Assembly (NCBI GenBank): GCA_964472785.1
Contig: CAYYMH010000026.1
Location: forward strand, 1 to 52,089
Source: CAYYMH01 sp964472785
GTDB taxonomy: Bacteria > Zhuqueibacterota > Zhuqueibacteria > Thermofontimicrobiales > Thermofontimicrobiaceae
Reading direction: 5' to 3'
DNA length: 52,089 bases
Translations under genes and position numbers: made by a program
Notes under the pieces: model-generated
The model's input: the letters and a program-made list of their open reading frames with translations, nothing else
Told to the model about the DNA's origin: nothing
Databases searched by the model: none
Shown here: positions 50,945 to 52,089 of the stretch, one piece after another
How positions within the stretch are numbered: the first letter of the stretch is position 1
How the letters are laid out: the number at the start of each line of letters is the position of its first letter

Positions 50945-52072
50945 TCAGAGTAACAGAGTATCAAAAAATGATGACTCGCAGAGCGCGACACGAAAACCGA
51001 TATAGTTGATCCATAGAGTATCGGGACGAGCGCTGAAGCGGGCAGAACAACGCAGAGCGCTATCATTAAGGCCCCACGAGCCGCCGCGCAACGAACGCAC
51101 CGCAGCTTCATCTTTATCATACCAATTCGCTTGCCACTCCCAGACATTGCCCGCCATATCCATCAATCCTTCCGGCGTCGCGCCATCCGGGTAACGACCC
51201 ACCGGGGTTGTGGCGCCCACATTTCCGTCGTAATTCGCCAGCTTTGGTGTGGGGTTTCCCATTTGTTTACGCCAGGGAAATTCGCGCAGAGTACCGTCCT
51301 TTTCTCTGCCGGCGGCAGCCCAAAACCACTCTTTTTCATGCGGCAAACGGTAAAAAGTTCCGGCGTCCAACAAGCTGACGTCTTTGCTGCCCTTCTTTGC
51401 TGCCAGTTCCAGTAGCGTCAGCCAGAGACAATACGCCTGCGCGTCAAACCAGGTTACACGTTCCACCGGCTGATCATCGCCAAGAAATTTTTTGTCATCT
51501 TCTCTGGTTTTCATTTTTTCGGACAGGTCACCGGGCGCCCCCTTCAAATATTCAACGAATCCGCCTTTCACTTGTTGCGCGAACTTTTCCAATTCTCTTT
51601 TATAAATGTCCGGTTCCAATACATTAGCTGTTTCGCTGTTTTTTCCCTGCAAATATTCGATAAACGCGCGGTAGCGTTTGTGCGTCACCGGGTATTTGGC
51701 AAAGTACGTGTTCGGAATGGTTACCTGCTCACTTTTTCCTTTCACTTCAAATTTGTACGAGCCGCCGGGGATGAGGATGTATTCGGCGGATTGTTCAAAT
51801 GGATTGCGAAAGGATTTGGGCAGGGACTTGAAGATGTCTTCAGTTGCGGTGGCGTAGGTAACGATTTTTTCTTCTTCACTTTCACTGCTAAATTCCCTGG
51901 CGTAATCCAAAGCAGAACCTTTGATTTCGGCTTTTTGCGCAAATGATTTTAGATAACGTTTTGAATCTTCGTTGTCTATGGTTTTCAGGCACTCGAGAAT
52001 ATAGCGCTGCTTGTTTTCGGTTAATTCTTTATTATCCCCAGCGCACCTAAAGGTGCAATAAAAATATGTCAT
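50945..52072 (-). CDS. FGE-fold protein with DGR-type variable C-terminus, possibly partial at 5' end
   Basis: The protein carries a formylglycine-generating-enzyme/sulfatase-modifying-factor domain (C-type-lectin-like fold) from ~residue 95: IPGGSYKF, YPVTHKRYRAF, QPVERVTWFDAQAYCLWL, RLPHEKEWFWAAAG, AGNVWEWQ, then SLRGGSW...RCSARF...IGFRVAL. This end is typical of DGR target proteins, where the fold displays a hypervariable ligand-binding surface; classical FGE activity is unlikely. The ATG at 52072 is 17 bases from the window edge. The frame stays open upstream and only weak AAGGT precedes the ATG, so the gene may begin outside the window. The N-terminal ~90 residues are helical and unrecognised. 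Confidence 0.82.
   Translation of the reverse strand: MTYFYCTFRCAGDNKELTENKQRYILECLKTIDNEDSKRYLKSFAQKAEIKGSALDYAREFSSESEEEKIVTYATATEDIFKSLPKSFRNPFEQSAEYILIPGGSYKFEVKGKSEQVTIPNTYFAKYPVTHKRYRAFIEYLQGKNSETANVLEPDIYKRELEKFAQQVKGGFVEYLKGAPGDLSEKMKTREDDKKFLGDDQPVERVTWFDAQAYCLWLTLLELAAKKGSKDVSLLDAGTFYRLPHEKEWFWAAAGREKDGTLREFPWRKQMGNPTPKLANYDGNVGATTPVGRYPDGATPEGLMDMAGNVWEWQANWYDKDEAAVRSLRGGSWGLNDSALRCSARFSARPDTLWINYIGFRVALCESSFFDTLLL
50970..51090 (-). other. Candidate DGR variable repeat (VR)
   Basis: Between fixed codons for LRGGSW and IGFR, 15 codons at surface positions all end in C or T: GGC, CTT, AAT, GAT, AGC and GCT, then TTC, AGC, GCT and CGT, then GAT and ACT, then ATC, AAC and TAT. This is what adenine-directed mutagenesis of AAC/AAT codons in a template repeat produces. 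The strongest stretch is about 51002-51073. No template repeat is seen in the window. Confidence 0.7.
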
Positions 52073-52089
52073 TAATTTTGACCTTAAAA

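Overview
This 52-kb window is about 40% GC and mostly reads like an anaerobic, FCB-group bacterium. A Calditrichota- or Ignavibacteriota-like lineage is my best guess, not a proven assignment. The reasons are a type IX secretion (T9SS) type A C-terminal sorting domain on a secreted cytochrome, AAGGAGG-type ribosome sites, very dense multiheme cytochromes and Bacteroidota-like dispersed palindromes. I see no rRNA, tRNA or CRISPR array.

Left part (1-12 kb) is a defence island, all on the minus strand. It holds a CHAT-domain protein with a degenerate NTPase half, an unknown duplicated helical protein, an 11-copy 21-bp tandem repeat, a DUF2188 protein, and a type III restriction-modification operon (mod, res). 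The operon also carries a GmrSD-type (DUF262/DUF1524) enzyme and a DUF3800 protein. A GIY-YIG nuclease flanked by short palindromic repeats sits between mod and res.

Middle part (12-41 kb) is a respiratory island for moving electrons from quinol across the cell envelope. Two NrfD/HybB plus four-cluster ferredoxin modules face away from each other. The minus-strand one carries a 13-heme cytochrome; the plus-strand one carries two GcvH-like proteins and a small membrane protein behind a near-perfect sigma-54 promoter. A heme-motif sensor kinase with an NtrC-type regulator and an archaemetzincin follows. Next comes a porin-cytochrome conduit resembling the Geobacter Ext conduits: rhodanese lipoprotein, 10-11-heme lipoprotein, porin, 12-heme and 4-heme cytochromes. 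Then come a T9SS-exported 9-heme cytochrome, a second heme-motif kinase/NtrC pair, and a 19-heme cytochrome c fused to a membrane cytochrome-b-like domain (CbcL-like). The 10-11-heme lipoprotein is interrupted by one in-frame UGA followed by a SECIS-like hairpin, which suggests a selenocysteine-containing cytochrome.

Right part (41-52 kb) holds an unknown membrane protein, M1 and S9 peptidases, a lipoprotein, homoserine dehydrogenase, an alpha/beta hydrolase and, at the edge, a formylglycine-generating-enzyme-fold protein. The last gene ends in a segment that looks like the variable region of a diversity-generating retroelement (DGR). It is followed by a truncated avd gene and REP-like palindromes. 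No reverse transcriptase or template repeat is visible.
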